From NCBI RefSeq assembly GCF_000503055.1, contig NZ_AYVY01000008.1, positions 82,725 to 146,724 on the forward strand: a stretch of DNA of 64,000 bases, written 5' to 3'. The notes beneath the pieces were generated by a model. It ran no database searches and was not told the origin of the DNA. It worked only from the letters and a program-made list of their open reading frames with translations. Of the stretch, positions 18,005 through 27,495 are shown in pieces. How positions within the stretch are numbered: the first letter of the stretch is position 1; the number at the start of each line of letters is the position of its first letter. Origin of the DNA: Mesorhizobium sp. LSHC420B00 (GTDB lineage: Bacteria > Pseudomonadota > Alphaproteobacteria > Rhizobiales > Rhizobiaceae). Made by a program: the position numbers and the translations under genes.

Positions 18005-18426
18005 TGATGACCGAGATGGCCGTCGCCATGCCGCTGATGCTCGCCGGCGAGCAAGGCCTGTTTCATTTTCCGTCACCGGACGAGGTGCGCACGCAGCCGA
18101 TCAGTCGCGCCGGGAACGAGGCCGACTGGCCGTTTTCCATCGATGACGGCATGCTGACCTGCGTCTGGAGCGGCGGGCGAAAGATCGTCTTCTTCTTCGA
18201 GGCCCGTCCTTCCGATCTGGATCCGGACGAGCCTTTCCAACCGCGCGGCGTCATCGTCACCACCGATCCAATCCAACTGACCATCGGCAACATGGCCAAT
18301 CGCGCTCTGTTTCGCCCTGCGGCAAGCATCGAGGAGCGCATCCGGCTCGTCGCGCCTTTCGTCACGATGGGTCAGAGGCTTTGCGACCAACCTGCCGGCG
18401 CTCGCGTCGGCCACGGCGAACTGTAG
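18004..18426 (+). CDS. Unrecognised 140-aa protein inside the sarcosine oxidase operon
   Basis: The start ATG at 18004 overlaps the soxB stop and the stop lies 8 bases before soxD, so it is firmly part of the operon. The 140 aa are soluble, without a signal or membrane segment; notable stretches are FHFPSPDE, DDGMLTCVWSGGRKIVFFFEARPSDLD and PFVTMGQRLC. I recognise no domain. Canonical sox operons run soxB-soxD-soxA-soxG without a gene here, so this may be an assembly or accessory factor (inference). Confidence 0.75.
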   Translation: MMTEMAVAMPLMLAGEQGLFHFPSPDEVRTQPISRAGNEADWPFSIDDGMLTCVWSGGRKIVFFFEARPSDLDPDEPFQPRGVIVTTDPIQLTIGNMANRALFRPAASIEERIRLVAPFVTMGQRLCDQPAGARVGHGEL

Positions 18427-18434
18427 GACCAACC

Positions 18435-18731
18435 ATGCTTCTCATCCGCTGCCCCTATTGCGAGGAAGAGCGTCCCGAGCTCGAATTCCGCAACGCCGGT
18501 GAGGCGCATATTGCGCGTTCCCCAAACATCGCCGGCGAGAGCGACGACGACTTCGAAAAGTTCTTCTTCATCCGCTCCAATCCCAAGGGGATCATCTATG
18601 AGCGGTGGCGGCACATGCATGGCTGCGCGCGCTTCTTCAACGCCGTGCGCGACACCGTCAGCGACAGGTTCCTGATGACCTACAAGGCCGGCGAGCCAAA
18701 GCCGGCGAAGCTGCCGGGAGCCGCCAAATGA
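18435..18731 (+). CDS. soxD: Sarcosine oxidase subunit delta
   Basis: 98-aa zinc-binding small subunit of heterotetrameric sarcosine oxidase. N-terminal zinc pair CPYC (residues 6-9) in LLIRCPYCEEERPELEF, then the later ligand region MHGCARFFNAVRD. The ATG at 18435 gives the family start MLLIRCPYC. It overlaps soxA by 4 bases (ATGA). Confidence 0.94.
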   Translation: MLLIRCPYCEEERPELEFRNAGEAHIARSPNIAGESDDDFEKFFFIRSNPKGIIYERWRHMHGCARFFNAVRDTVSDRFLMTYKAGEPKPAKLPGAAK

Positions 18732-21704
18732 GCGCGACGTTCCGCATTGCCGGCGCCGGGCGGCTCAAGCAGGCAAAGATAGCTGGCTTCAGCTTCGACG
18801 GCCGCCCCTATACCGGCATCGAGGGCGACACGCTGGCCTCGGCGCTGCTTGCCAATGGCGTCCATCTCGTCGGCCGCTCGTTCAAATACCACCGGCCGCG
18901 CGGCTTCCTGTCGGCCGGCGCCGAAGAGCCGAACGCGCTGGTCGAGATCAAGCGCGACGCGGCACGCAAGACGCCGAACGTCCGCGCCACGGTGCAGGAA
19001 CTCTATGACGGGCTGACGGCACAGTCGCAGAACCGCTGGCCGTCGCTCGCCTTCGACATCGGTGCGGTCAGCAGCATCGCCTCGCCGATGCTTTCGGCCG
19101 GCTTCTACTACAAGACCTTCATGTGGCCGAAGGCTGCGTGGAAGAACCTCTACGAGCCTAAGATCCGGGCCGCGGCCGGTCTCGGCGTCGCCCCCGACCA
19201 GCCGGATCCCGACCATTATTCGGCGCGCTTCGCCCATTGCGAGGTGCTGGTGCTTGGCGGTGGTGCGGCGGGTATTGCCGCGGCATTGGCTGCCGCCGAA
19301 ACCGGCGTGCGCGTCATCCTTGCCGACGAGCAGGCGGAATTCGGCGGCAGCCTTCGCTTCGAGAGCGGGGCGAAGATCGAAGGCCAGGACGGCTTTTCCT
19401 GGGCGCAATCCGCTCTCGCCAAGTTGAGCGCGATGGACAATGTCCGCGTACTGCCGCGCACCACGGCCTTCGGTTATTACGCGCAGAATTTCGTCGGACT
19501 GGTTGAGCGCGTCAGCGACCATCTGCAGAGCCCCGGCCGCGACCTGCCGCGCGAGCGGCAGTGGCAGGTTCGCGCCAAACGCGTGGTGTTGGCGACCGGC
19601 GCCATCGAGCGCCACATGGTGTTTGCCGACAACGACCGTCCCGGCGTCATGCTGGCGTCGGCGGCGCGCACCTATCTCAACCATTACGGCGTCGCAGTCG
19701 GCAGGAATATCGGCGTCTATACGGCGAACGATTCCGCCTATGCGGCGGCGATCGACCTGAAGAAGGCCGGCATCAACGTGGCGGCGATCGTCGATCTGCG
19801 CGACAATCCGACCGGGCCGGCGATCGACGAGGCGAGGGCGCTTGGCATCGAGGTTAATTTCGGTCGCGCGGTGATCCGCGCCGGCGGCAAGCTGCGGGTG
19901 TCGTCGATGACTGTGCAGCCGAAGAATGGCGGCGGCGAACGCACCATCCCGGTTGACGCGATTCTGATGTCGGCCGGCTGGACGCCATCGGTGCATCTGT
20001 TCTCGCAATCGCGCGGCAAGGTCGCCTTCAACGACGAGACCAAGCGCTTCGTGCCCGGAATTTATGCGCAGGACTGCGTATCGGTCGGCGCCTGCAACGG
20101 CACCGACGGGCTGTCGGCGACGATCGACGAGGCTTATGCAGCGGGCGCCAAGGACGCCGGCAGCAAGCCAGCCAAGGGAACCAAGCCGAAAGTCGATGCC
20201 AGCGAGAGCTGGTCGCGCGGCATGCTGGGTGCGGCGCCCGGCGCCGGGGCGGATGCGACGGTAAAGGCGTTCGTCGACTTCCAGAACGACGTCACCGCCA
20301 AGGACATCCGCCAGGCGGTGCATGAGGGCATGCGCTCGATCGAGCACGTCAAGCGCTTCACCACCAACGGCATGGCGACCGACCAGGGCAAGACCTCCAA
20401 CATGCACGGCCTGGCGATTGCCGCCGAGACGTTGGGCAAGCCGATCCCGCAGGTAGGGCTGACGACGTTCCGTGCGCCCTATACGCCGGTGACGTTCGGC
20501 TCGATCGTCGGGCTCGCGCGGGGTCCCCTGTTCGACCCGACCCGCAAGACGGCGATCCATCCCTGGGCCGAGCGTCAAGGCGCGATGTTCGAGGATGTCG
20601 GCCAGTGGAAGCGCGCCTGGTATTTCCCGAAGCCGGGCGAGGACATACATGCGGCCGTCGACCGCGAATGCGTCACGGTGCGCAAGACGGCCGGCCTGTT
20701 CGACGCGTCAACGCTGGGCAAGATCGAGGTGGTCGGGCCGGATGCGGCCAAATTCATGGAACTGCTCTACACCAATCCATGGGAGAAGCTCGAGCCCGGC
20801 CGCTGCCGCTACGGCATCATGCTGCGCGAGGACGGTTTCATCTATGACGATGGCGTGGTGGGAAGACTCGCTGCGGACCGTTTCCACGTGACGACGACGA
20901 CCGGCGGCGCGCCGCGCGTCATGAACCATATGGAGGACTATCTCCAAACCGAGTTCCCGCATCTCAACGTCTGGCTGACCTCGATCACCGAGCAGTGGGC
21001 GGTCATTGCCGTGCAGGGGCCGAAGTCTCGCGACATCATCGCACCGCTGGTCGAGGGCATCGACATGTCGGATGAGGCGCTGCCGCATATGTCGGTGCGC
21101 GAAGGCCGGATCTGCGGCGTACCGACCAGGCTGTTTCGCATGTCGTTCAGCGGCGAGCGCGGCTTCGAGGTCAATGTGCCGGCCGATTACGGCGAGGCGG
21201 TCTGGGAAGCGCTATGGGCCGAGGGCCAGAAGCATGGCGCCTGTGCCTACGGCACCGAGTCGATGCATGTGCTGCGCGCCGAAAAGGGCTACATCATCGT
21301 CGGCCAGGATACCGACGGCACAGTGACGCCGAACGACGCCGGGCTCGACTGGGCGGTCGGCAAGAAGAAGGCCGACTTCGTCGGCATTCGCGGCATGGCG
21401 CGGCCGGATCTGGTCGCCAAGGGCCGCAAGCAGCTTGTCGGCCTGAAGACCAGGGATCCCAAGGTGGTGCTGGAGGAGGGAGCGCAGATCGTCGCGGACC
21501 CGAAGCAGGCAATCCCGATGAAGATGATCGGCCATGTCACGTCGAGCTATTGGTCGCAAAATTGCGGCCGCTCGATCGCACTGGGGCTGGTCGCCGGCGG
21601 CCGCGATCGCATGGGCGAGACGCTCTATGTACCGATGCCGAACGGGGTGATTGAGGTGGAGGTCACCGGTATGGTGTTCTTCGACGAGAAGGGGGAGCGC
21701 CTCA

Positions 21705-21712
<8 letters not shown>
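18728..21712 (+). CDS. soxA: Sarcosine oxidase subunit alpha
   Basis: Large subunit, 994 aa, normal length. In order: an N-terminal ferredoxin-like/NoxA fold (SFKYHRPRGFLSAG), an NAD-binding Rossmann region (VLVLGGGAAGIAAAL near residue 175), and from about residue 600 a GcvT-like aminomethyltransferase domain that binds tetrahydrofolate (GLFDASTLGKIEVVGPDAAKF). Together with SoxB it oxidises sarcosine and forms 5,10-methylene-THF. Overlaps soxG by 8 bases. Confidence 0.95.
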
Positions 21713-22561
<849 letters not shown>

Positions 22562-22661
22562 TCTGCACGGCGCGATAAAGCAGGGCTGAGGCCGGCAAGA
22601 TAGGCGGCCGGAAATTGCTGCCGCCCTTTCGGTTCATCGCCGCATATTATCGCCGGTCGGC

Positions 22662-22900
22662 TCAGAAGCTGCTGGGCACGATCCACGGGTCGATGCCGAT
22701 GCCGAGCCTCGGGCCCTTGCTGCCGGCCTTGTGGGTCTCGGTATCGGCATTTTCAAGCGATCCGGTCGGCGCGCAATCGAGCTTCACATCGGTCTTGGTG
22801 TCGATGCAGGCCGCTTCTTGCTTGCCTGTCTGATTGCTGCCGGCAATTGCGGCGCCAGAGAGCGCCAGCAGGGCGGCGAGCGTGAGAATTGCCTTCTCAT
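22662..22900 (-). pseudogene. Small secreted protein, frameshifted right after its start
   Basis: The frame read leftwards from 22895 to the stop at 22662 has no stops and encodes a textbook signal peptide (KAILTLAALLALSGAAIAG) followed by a short mature part with two Cys (AACIDTK, KLDCAPTG). The only good start, ATG at 22898-22900 with GGAG 7 bases upstream, is out of frame by one base. One missing base in codon 2 would give MRKAIL... and a 79-aa protein. So either the gene lost a base, or the assembly did, or a rare CTG start at about 22919 is used. I do not recognise a family. Confidence 0.6.
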
Positions 22901-22929
22901 GATCGGTCTCCGGTTCCAGCTAGTGAATT

Positions 22930-22999
22930 CGTACATGTACGGTATTGCGTACAGATACGCCCAAGCTGAGGGAGTTCAAGCAAAAATCGTACACGTACG
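22930..22999. promoter_or_regulatory. Cluster of three GTAC-type palindromic operators
   Basis: CGTACATGTACG (22930-22941, perfect), GCGTA-CAGA-TACGC (22947-22960) and CGTAC-AC-GTACG (22988-22999). The first and third share the 13-mer CGTACAYGTACGG. They stand just upstream of the small secreted protein gene and just downstream of a TetR gene. Confidence 0.6.
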
Positions 23000-23064
23000 G
23001 AGAAATTAGGCGCAGGAATTGCCGGACGCTCGGCACCGGAGCGCGGATCGTTCGGAGAAAGATT

Positions 23065-23829
23065 TTACAGATCGGGAGGAGCGCCGCTCCTCAGCAAGTT
23101 GACCGGCGGGCCGAGGGGCGCAATCTCGTGCGCGGCGATGGCTTCGAGCATGATGTCGCCGATCCGTGTGATGAACGTCGTCTGGTCGCCGAACGGGTAG
23201 AACGGGAAGGTGATCAGCAGCGAGATGGCGCCGTGGCCGACCGCCCACAGCATGGTGGCGATGGCGCGCGGATCGCCCTTGAGCCTGCCGGCGGCAACGC
23301 AGGCCTCGACCCTCTCGATCAGCACTTTCATCGCCGGGTTGCCGCTCTGCATTTCGGCGAACGTCTTGCCGGCCGGCGGCCTGACTTTTTCGGTCATGAA
23401 GACGGTGCGGTATTCGTTGGGATTCTCGAGCCCGAAGGCGGCATATTCGACCAGCACCGCCTTGAGCGCCTCGATCGGGTCGTCGGCCGTATGATTTTCG
23501 ATGTGCCTGGCCAGGGTCTCGAAGGCGTTTTCGGCCAACGCGAACAGGATGTCCTGCTTGTCGGCGAAATAGGAATAGACCGACATCGGCGCATAGCCGA
23601 CGCGCTTGGCGAGCTTGCGGATGGTGAGGCCGTCATAGCCTTCTTCCTGGACAAGCTTGTGCGCGGCGTCGACAAGTTCGGAACGCAGTTCGGCCTTTTG
23701 TTTTTCGCGGCGCTCCTGGACGCTTAGCTGCAATTGTTCGACTGCCTTTAATAACTGATGGCTGGATGCAGCATATATACGCTGTACGACGTCGGGCAAG
23801 GGTGGCACGAAGCAGAAGCTTGACGTCAC
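23065..23829 (-). CDS. TetR/AcrR-family transcriptional regulator
   Basis: DNA-binding repressor. The helix-turn-helix is in AAHKLVQEEGYDGLTIRKLAKRVGYAPMSVYSYFADK, followed by an all-helical ligand domain with the WHG-like C-terminal region. The longest frame starts at GTG 23829 and gives 254 aa, but the first 30 residues are not TetR-like, and a plausible promoter (TTGCCC 23794-23799, TATATG 23772-23777) lies inside them. A TTG at 23733 would give a normal 222-aa TetR. The GTAC palindromes past its 3' end are candidate targets (inference). Confidence 0.85.
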   Translation of the reverse strand: MTSSFCFVPPLPDVVQRIYAASSHQLLKAVEQLQLSVQERREKQKAELRSELVDAAHKLVQEEGYDGLTIRKLAKRVGYAPMSVYSYFADKQDILFALAENAFETLARHIENHTADDPIEALKAVLVEYAAFGLENPNEYRTVFMTEKVRPPAGKTFAEMQSGNPAMKVLIERVEACVAAGRLKGDPRAIATMLWAVGHGAISLLITFPFYPFGDQTTFITRIGDIMLEAIAAHEIAPLGPPVNLLRSGAPPDL

Positions 23830-23926
23830 AAAACGATGTAACCCGGCAATAAAGCCGGCAACATCGGACTGTTACAGACAAACGCTAATTCGCGGCTCTG
23901 CAAGAATTGTGATCTGGGAGGCCAAC

Positions 23927-24628
23927 ATGGCCCTGACTGAGCTTTCGTCCGGCGTGCCGGACGTGAACCCGCTTTCCCATCGCGCCAGGATGGCGCTCAG
24001 GCGCGTCGTCATGGTCGCATGGCTGGCGATCGCGCTCGGCTTCGCCATGGAGGCTCTCATTCTGACCGTCAGATTTGCGGCAGGTTCCTACCCGGCGACG
24101 ACGCTGATCCTGATCGAACTGGCGCAAGGCGTGACCTGGTCGTTCTTCGTCTGCGCCGGCGTCAGCCTCGGCACGGCGCTCGCCAAAGTGCGAGCCTCGC
24201 TCGGCGGCCTGATCGCCGCGATCTCGGCACCGCTGGCCATGGGCATCGCCAAGGGGACGCAAAAGGTCATGGTCAGCGCGCTCGACGCGGCGGCAAAGCC
24301 GGCCATCCTGTCGCTCACGACGCTGGGCGTCCTGCGGGCGATCGAATACGGGCTGCTCGGCTGGATACTGGCGTCGCTGGCATCGAAGGAAGAACCCCGA
24401 CCGCTTCATTTCGCGCTGGCAGGCGCCCTGATAGGCGCGGTATTCGGTGGCGGCATCACGGTGCTGACGATTGAGACGGCCGCGGCGAACGACGCTGCCC
24501 TGGCACTGCCACAGGCTATCGCAACCGGCCTCAACGAGATCGTGTTCCCAATCGGTTGCTCATTGGTCGTCTACATTGCGCTGCAGGTGAGCCGCCACAT
24601 GAAGTACGTCGCGGCCGAAGCCAAATAG
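23927..24628 (+). CDS. Multi-pass membrane protein of unknown function
   Basis: 233 aa from the ATG at 23927, chosen because GGGAGG sits 5 bases upstream; another ATG at 23909 has no such site. About five hydrophobic segments (starting near residues 26, 56, 85, 145, 200) suggest an inner-membrane protein. No family motif recognised. It is divergent from the TetR gene, so it is a candidate target of that regulator. Confidence 0.7.
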   Translation: MALTELSSGVPDVNPLSHRARMALRRVVMVAWLAIALGFAMEALILTVRFAAGSYPATTLILIELAQGVTWSFFVCAGVSLGTALAKVRASLGGLIAAISAPLAMGIAKGTQKVMVSALDAAAKPAILSLTTLGVLRAIEYGLLGWILASLASKEEPRPLHFALAGALIGAVFGGGITVLTIETAAANDAALALPQAIATGLNEIVFPIGCSLVVYIALQVSRHMKYVAAEAK

Positions 24629-24655
24629 ATTTAGGTTCCCAGGCCCGGATGCCAG

Positions 24656-25150
24656 TCAAACCGCTTCCGGCTGGCGTTCGATCAGCGTCAGCGTCAGCCA
24701 GCGCGCGGTCAGCGCCGGTTTTTTCGAGCCCTCGATCTCGATCGTCACGTCGTGCGCAGTCTGCACCCAGCCCGACGGCCTGACCTTGACATCGGCCAGC
24801 ACGAAGCGGGTGCGGATGCGCGAGCCGGTTTTCACCGGCGCCAGGAAGCGCAGCGAATCGAAGCCGTGATTGACGCCCATCTTGCTGTTTTCCAGCGGCG
24901 GCATGGTTTCGAAGGTCATTGCCGACAACAGCGAAAGCGACAGGAAGCCGTGCGCGATGGTGCCGCCGAACGGCGTCTCGCGCCTGGCGCGCTCCGGATC
25001 GCAATGGATGAACTGATGGTCGTCGGTGGCATCGGCGAACTGGTCGATCATGCGCTGCGTGACCACCCGCCATGGCGACACGCCGACTTCCTTGCCGACG
25101 TTGGCCAGAAGCACATCGAGACTGATCGGTTCCACGCTGATGTCCTCCAT
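24656..25150 (-). CDS. MaoC-family (R)-enoyl-CoA hydratase
   Basis: 164-aa single hot-dog domain. The hydratase signature is FADATDDHQFIHCDPERA (catalytic Asp and His four residues apart), followed by PFGGTIAHGFLSLSLLS. It would hydrate trans-2-enoyl-CoA to (R)-3-hydroxyacyl-CoA; NodN-like proteins share the fold. The ATG at 25150 has GGGGGTG upstream; an in-frame ATG lies at 25165. It is downstream of and co-directional with the SDR gene at 25190, a pair often seen in acyl-CoA metabolism. Confidence 0.87.
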   Translation of the reverse strand: MEDISVEPISLDVLLANVGKEVGVSPWRVVTQRMIDQFADATDDHQFIHCDPERARRETPFGGTIAHGFLSLSLLSAMTFETMPPLENSKMGVNHGFDSLRFLAPVKTGSRIRTRFVLADVKVRPSGWVQTAHDVTIEIEGSKKPALTARWLTLTLIERQPEAV

Positions 25151-25189
25151 CTTCACCCCCGGCATTTCACTCGCCGGATGGCGTGCGTC

Positions 25190-26005
25190 TCATTCCTTGA
25201 ACAATGTCAGCCCGTGTTGCACCGACTGCCCGCCATCGATCGGCAGGATGGCGCCGGTGACATAGCTGCCGGCACGGCTGCACAAATAGAGCGTTGCGCC
25301 GGCAATGTCATCCGGCGCGCCGATGCGGCCGATCGGAACGTGGTTGCCGACATGTCTTGCCTGGTCTTCGGTGCCGGTGGCGAAGGCCGTCATCCGGCTC
25401 TGGAAAGGGCCGGGCGCAAAGGCGTTGACGGTGATGCGTCGGGCGGCCAACTCGATCGCCAGGATGCGTGTCAGGTGGTGAACCGCAGCCTTCGAGGCCG
25501 AGTAGGAGTAAGCGTCTTCGGCCAAAGGCTGCGTGCCCATCACCGATCCGAGATTGATCACCCGGGCCGGGTCGGCCTCGCTGGCAGCAGCCTCGAGCAG
25601 AGGCAGCAATTCGCGCGTCACATAGAAGACCGCAGTGACGTTGACGCCGAACACCTTGGCCCAGGCATGATAGGGAAAGCTTTCCAGCGGCGCGCCCCAG
25701 GAGATGCCGGCATTGTTGACCAGGATATGCAGCCGTTCGGTCCGCGCCCTGACCTCGGCGACAAGCGCTGCAATGCCGGCCTCGCTGGAGACGTCGCCGG
25801 CGAAACCCTCGGCCCGGCCGGATGCCCCAAGCCCGTTCAGCTCGTCCGCTACCTTGGCGCAATCCTCGCCCTTGCGCGAGGCAATCATCACCGAGGCGCC
25901 GGCCCTGACCAGAGCGGTCGCCGCCATGCGGCCGATGCCGGTCGCGGCGCCGGTGACCAGCGCCGTCTTGCCGGCGACTGAGAACAGCTCGTCCAGATAG
26001 CTCAT
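25190..26005 (-). CDS. SDR-family oxidoreductase
   Basis: 271-aa short-chain dehydrogenase. TGAATGIG cofactor motif near residue 19, NNAG near residue 95, active-site YSYSASKAA. The C-terminal VTGAILPIDGGQS is the usual SDR end. Together with the MaoC gene 39 bases downstream it could act on 3-hydroxyacyl-CoA, but the sugar-dehydrogenase branch of the family looks the same at this level. Confidence 0.88.
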   Translation of the reverse strand: MSYLDELFSVAGKTALVTGAATGIGRMAATALVRAGASVMIASRKGEDCAKVADELNGLGASGRAEGFAGDVSSEAGIAALVAEVRARTERLHILVNNAGISWGAPLESFPYHAWAKVFGVNVTAVFYVTRELLPLLEAAASEADPARVINLGSVMGTQPLAEDAYSYSASKAAVHHLTRILAIELAARRITVNAFAPGPFQSRMTAFATGTEDQARHVGNHVPIGRIGAPDDIAGATLYLCSRAGSYVTGAILPIDGGQSVQHGLTLFKE

Positions 26006-26185
26006 CGAATTCCTCCGCGCAGTTCACCGCTGTTTGATGGTGGGTCAATGAGCGGCTTCGCGTCGCCAAGGCTAGCCGAACTTCGATCACCCTTGCCACG
26101 GGTAAAGTAGCTGGAGTGGGGCGATGGCACGCCTTGCGGCTGAAATGGTTAAGCCCCAGCAGCAAGGTGGTCATTCGGCCGTGAC

Positions 26186-26317
26186 ATGGGTCGGATGAAT
26201 GATGCAGCCGTCCCCCTAAGCGAGCACCTTGGCCAGCGGTTCATTTCGCGCGTGAAGCAACTCGTCATTACTCCTCCGCCCAAGCCGCAGGCAGATCTTG
26301 AGGACTTGGGACGGTAG
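26186..26317 (+). CDS. Candidate 43-aa small protein
   Basis: ATG to TAG, 43 codons, soluble, with a basic middle (RFISRVKQLVI) and a PPPKPQADLEDLGR tail. The amino-acid pattern looks protein-like, but no good ribosome binding site precedes the ATG. No family recognised. Weakly supported. Confidence 0.25.
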   Translation: MGRMNDAAVPLSEHLGQRFISRVKQLVITPPPKPQADLEDLGR

Positions 26318-26379
26318 CCGAGCGATAGGCAGGACTGACGTTCGTGATCGTGGGGGAGCTATGCCTTCCCGAGGGAGCT

Positions 26380-26487
26380 GTGGGTACGAAACAACGCATC
26401 GTCCTGTTGGCAGCGGTCTTTGCGTCTGTCTTTGGCGTCTTTTTGCTGATCCTGATCCTGCAGATGGTCAGCCTTTTGGTTGACTAG
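26380..26487 (+). CDS. Candidate 35-aa single-span membrane protein
   Basis: GTG start with GAGGGAG just upstream, then GTKQR and one strong transmembrane segment (IVLLAAVFASVFGVFLLILI) to the TAG. In-frame GTG codons further upstream (26350, 26344) could also start it. Micro-proteins of this shape are common but unannotated. No homolog known to me. Confidence 0.35.
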   Translation: MGTKQRIVLLAAVFASVFGVFLLILILQMVSLLVD

Positions 26488-26521
26488 ACCCCAACGAAGA
26501 CCGTTCGCCCGAAGGGCCGCT

Positions 26522-27349
26522 CTACCGTAGGCTTTCCAACTCGCGGATGCGTTTGGTGCCGTCGGCCTCGAGCTGCCTTGTGACGGCGCCGATCAGCGTT
26601 TCGACGACGACGAAAAGTGCGGCGGATGAGTCCCAGGCCGAAGGCACGGCGGTGCGCCCGGCGATGACGTGGCGGGCGAAGCGGGCGATCGGCGACAGCC
26701 ACTGGTCGGTAAACAGCACGATCTGCACGCCACGCTGGTTGGCCGTCTCGGCGAAGCGGACAAGGCTGTCCTGGTAGCGCCTGATGTCGAAGATCACCAG
26801 CACGTCGCGTTTACCCATGTCGATCAGCCGGTCGCGCCAGACGCTTTCCTGCCCGCCGAGGTGAAAAACGTTGGGCTGGATGATGGCGAGGTGGGCGGCC
26901 ATGTAGCGCGCCAGCGGGTCGGTGAAGCGGCCACCGATCAGGAATGTCTTGCCGCGCCGGTCGGCCAGCTTGGCGACGATGTCGGCAAGCTGCTTATCCG
27001 AAAGGTGCCGGAAGGTCTCGCGCATATTGTCGAGCGTCGCTTCCAGCATCGGCGACACGGCGCTGCTGCCCGGCGATGGCGGATTGAGCGTGCGCGAGGC
27101 CGGCGACTGCAATTGCGCCGCCAGTTCGTCTTGCAGCGCCGACTGGAATTCCGGATAGTTCTGGAAGCCGAGCCGGGCGACGAAACGCAGGATCGTCGGC
27201 GACGATACGCCGGCGGCAGCCGAGAATTCGGCGACCGTCTTCAGCCCGATCAGCGGATAGCTGGCGATCAGCGTTTGCGCTGCGCGCCGCTCGCCGGCCG
27301 GCATGGTGCCGATGCGGTCGGAGATCAGTTCGGCAATGCTGGAAACCAT
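26522..27349 (-). CDS. MurR/RpiR-family transcriptional regulator
   Basis: 275 aa. An N-terminal HTH_6 domain (about residues 1-75: AEFSAAAGVSSPTILRFVARLGF is the recognition region) is joined to a C-terminal SIS domain (about 125-250), which in this family binds a phosphosugar or related effector. The ATG at 27349 has GGTGGGG upstream; a GTG lies 12 bases earlier. Divergent from the amidohydrolase gene, so it probably controls the amine locus to its right (inference from layout). Confidence 0.9.
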   Translation of the reverse strand: MVSSIAELISDRIGTMPAGERRAAQTLIASYPLIGLKTVAEFSAAAGVSSPTILRFVARLGFQNYPEFQSALQDELAAQLQSPASRTLNPPSPGSSAVSPMLEATLDNMRETFRHLSDKQLADIVAKLADRRGKTFLIGGRFTDPLARYMAAHLAIIQPNVFHLGGQESVWRDRLIDMGKRDVLVIFDIRRYQDSLVRFAETANQRGVQIVLFTDQWLSPIARFARHVIAGRTAVPSAWDSSAALFVVVETLIGAVTRQLEADGTKRIRELESLR

Positions 27350-27397
27350 GTTTTTCCCCACCCTGGCCGGGCCGTTACCGCATTATCGAAATCGCGT

Positions 27398-27424
27398 TTG
27401 ACAAAGCCGGCCAAACTGTATGAA
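27398..27424 (+). promoter_or_regulatory. Candidate promoter of the amidohydrolase operon
   Basis: TTGACA at 27398-27403 and TATGAA at 27419-27424, spacer 15 bp (short). About 70 bp upstream of the ATG at 27496, in the divergent intergene with the RpiR gene. Confidence 0.35.
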
Positions 27425-27495
27425 ATCATCCGTAGGGACGCAATGAGGCAAAATACGTAACATACGGTACAGCGCTCCCCCGGGGACGGCAGACA

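Larger units (their letters stand above)
26006..26521. other. Gene-poor 0.5-kb gap with two candidate micro-ORFs
   Basis: No frame above 60 codons looks coding. Two short frames (26186-26317 and 26380-26487) are listed separately. Otherwise I see no repeat or RNA gene. Confidence 0.5.

Noticed and set aside
18680-20650. 656-codon minus-strand frame opposite soxA
   Set aside because: Antisense shadow of soxA; no motif and low-complexity composition.
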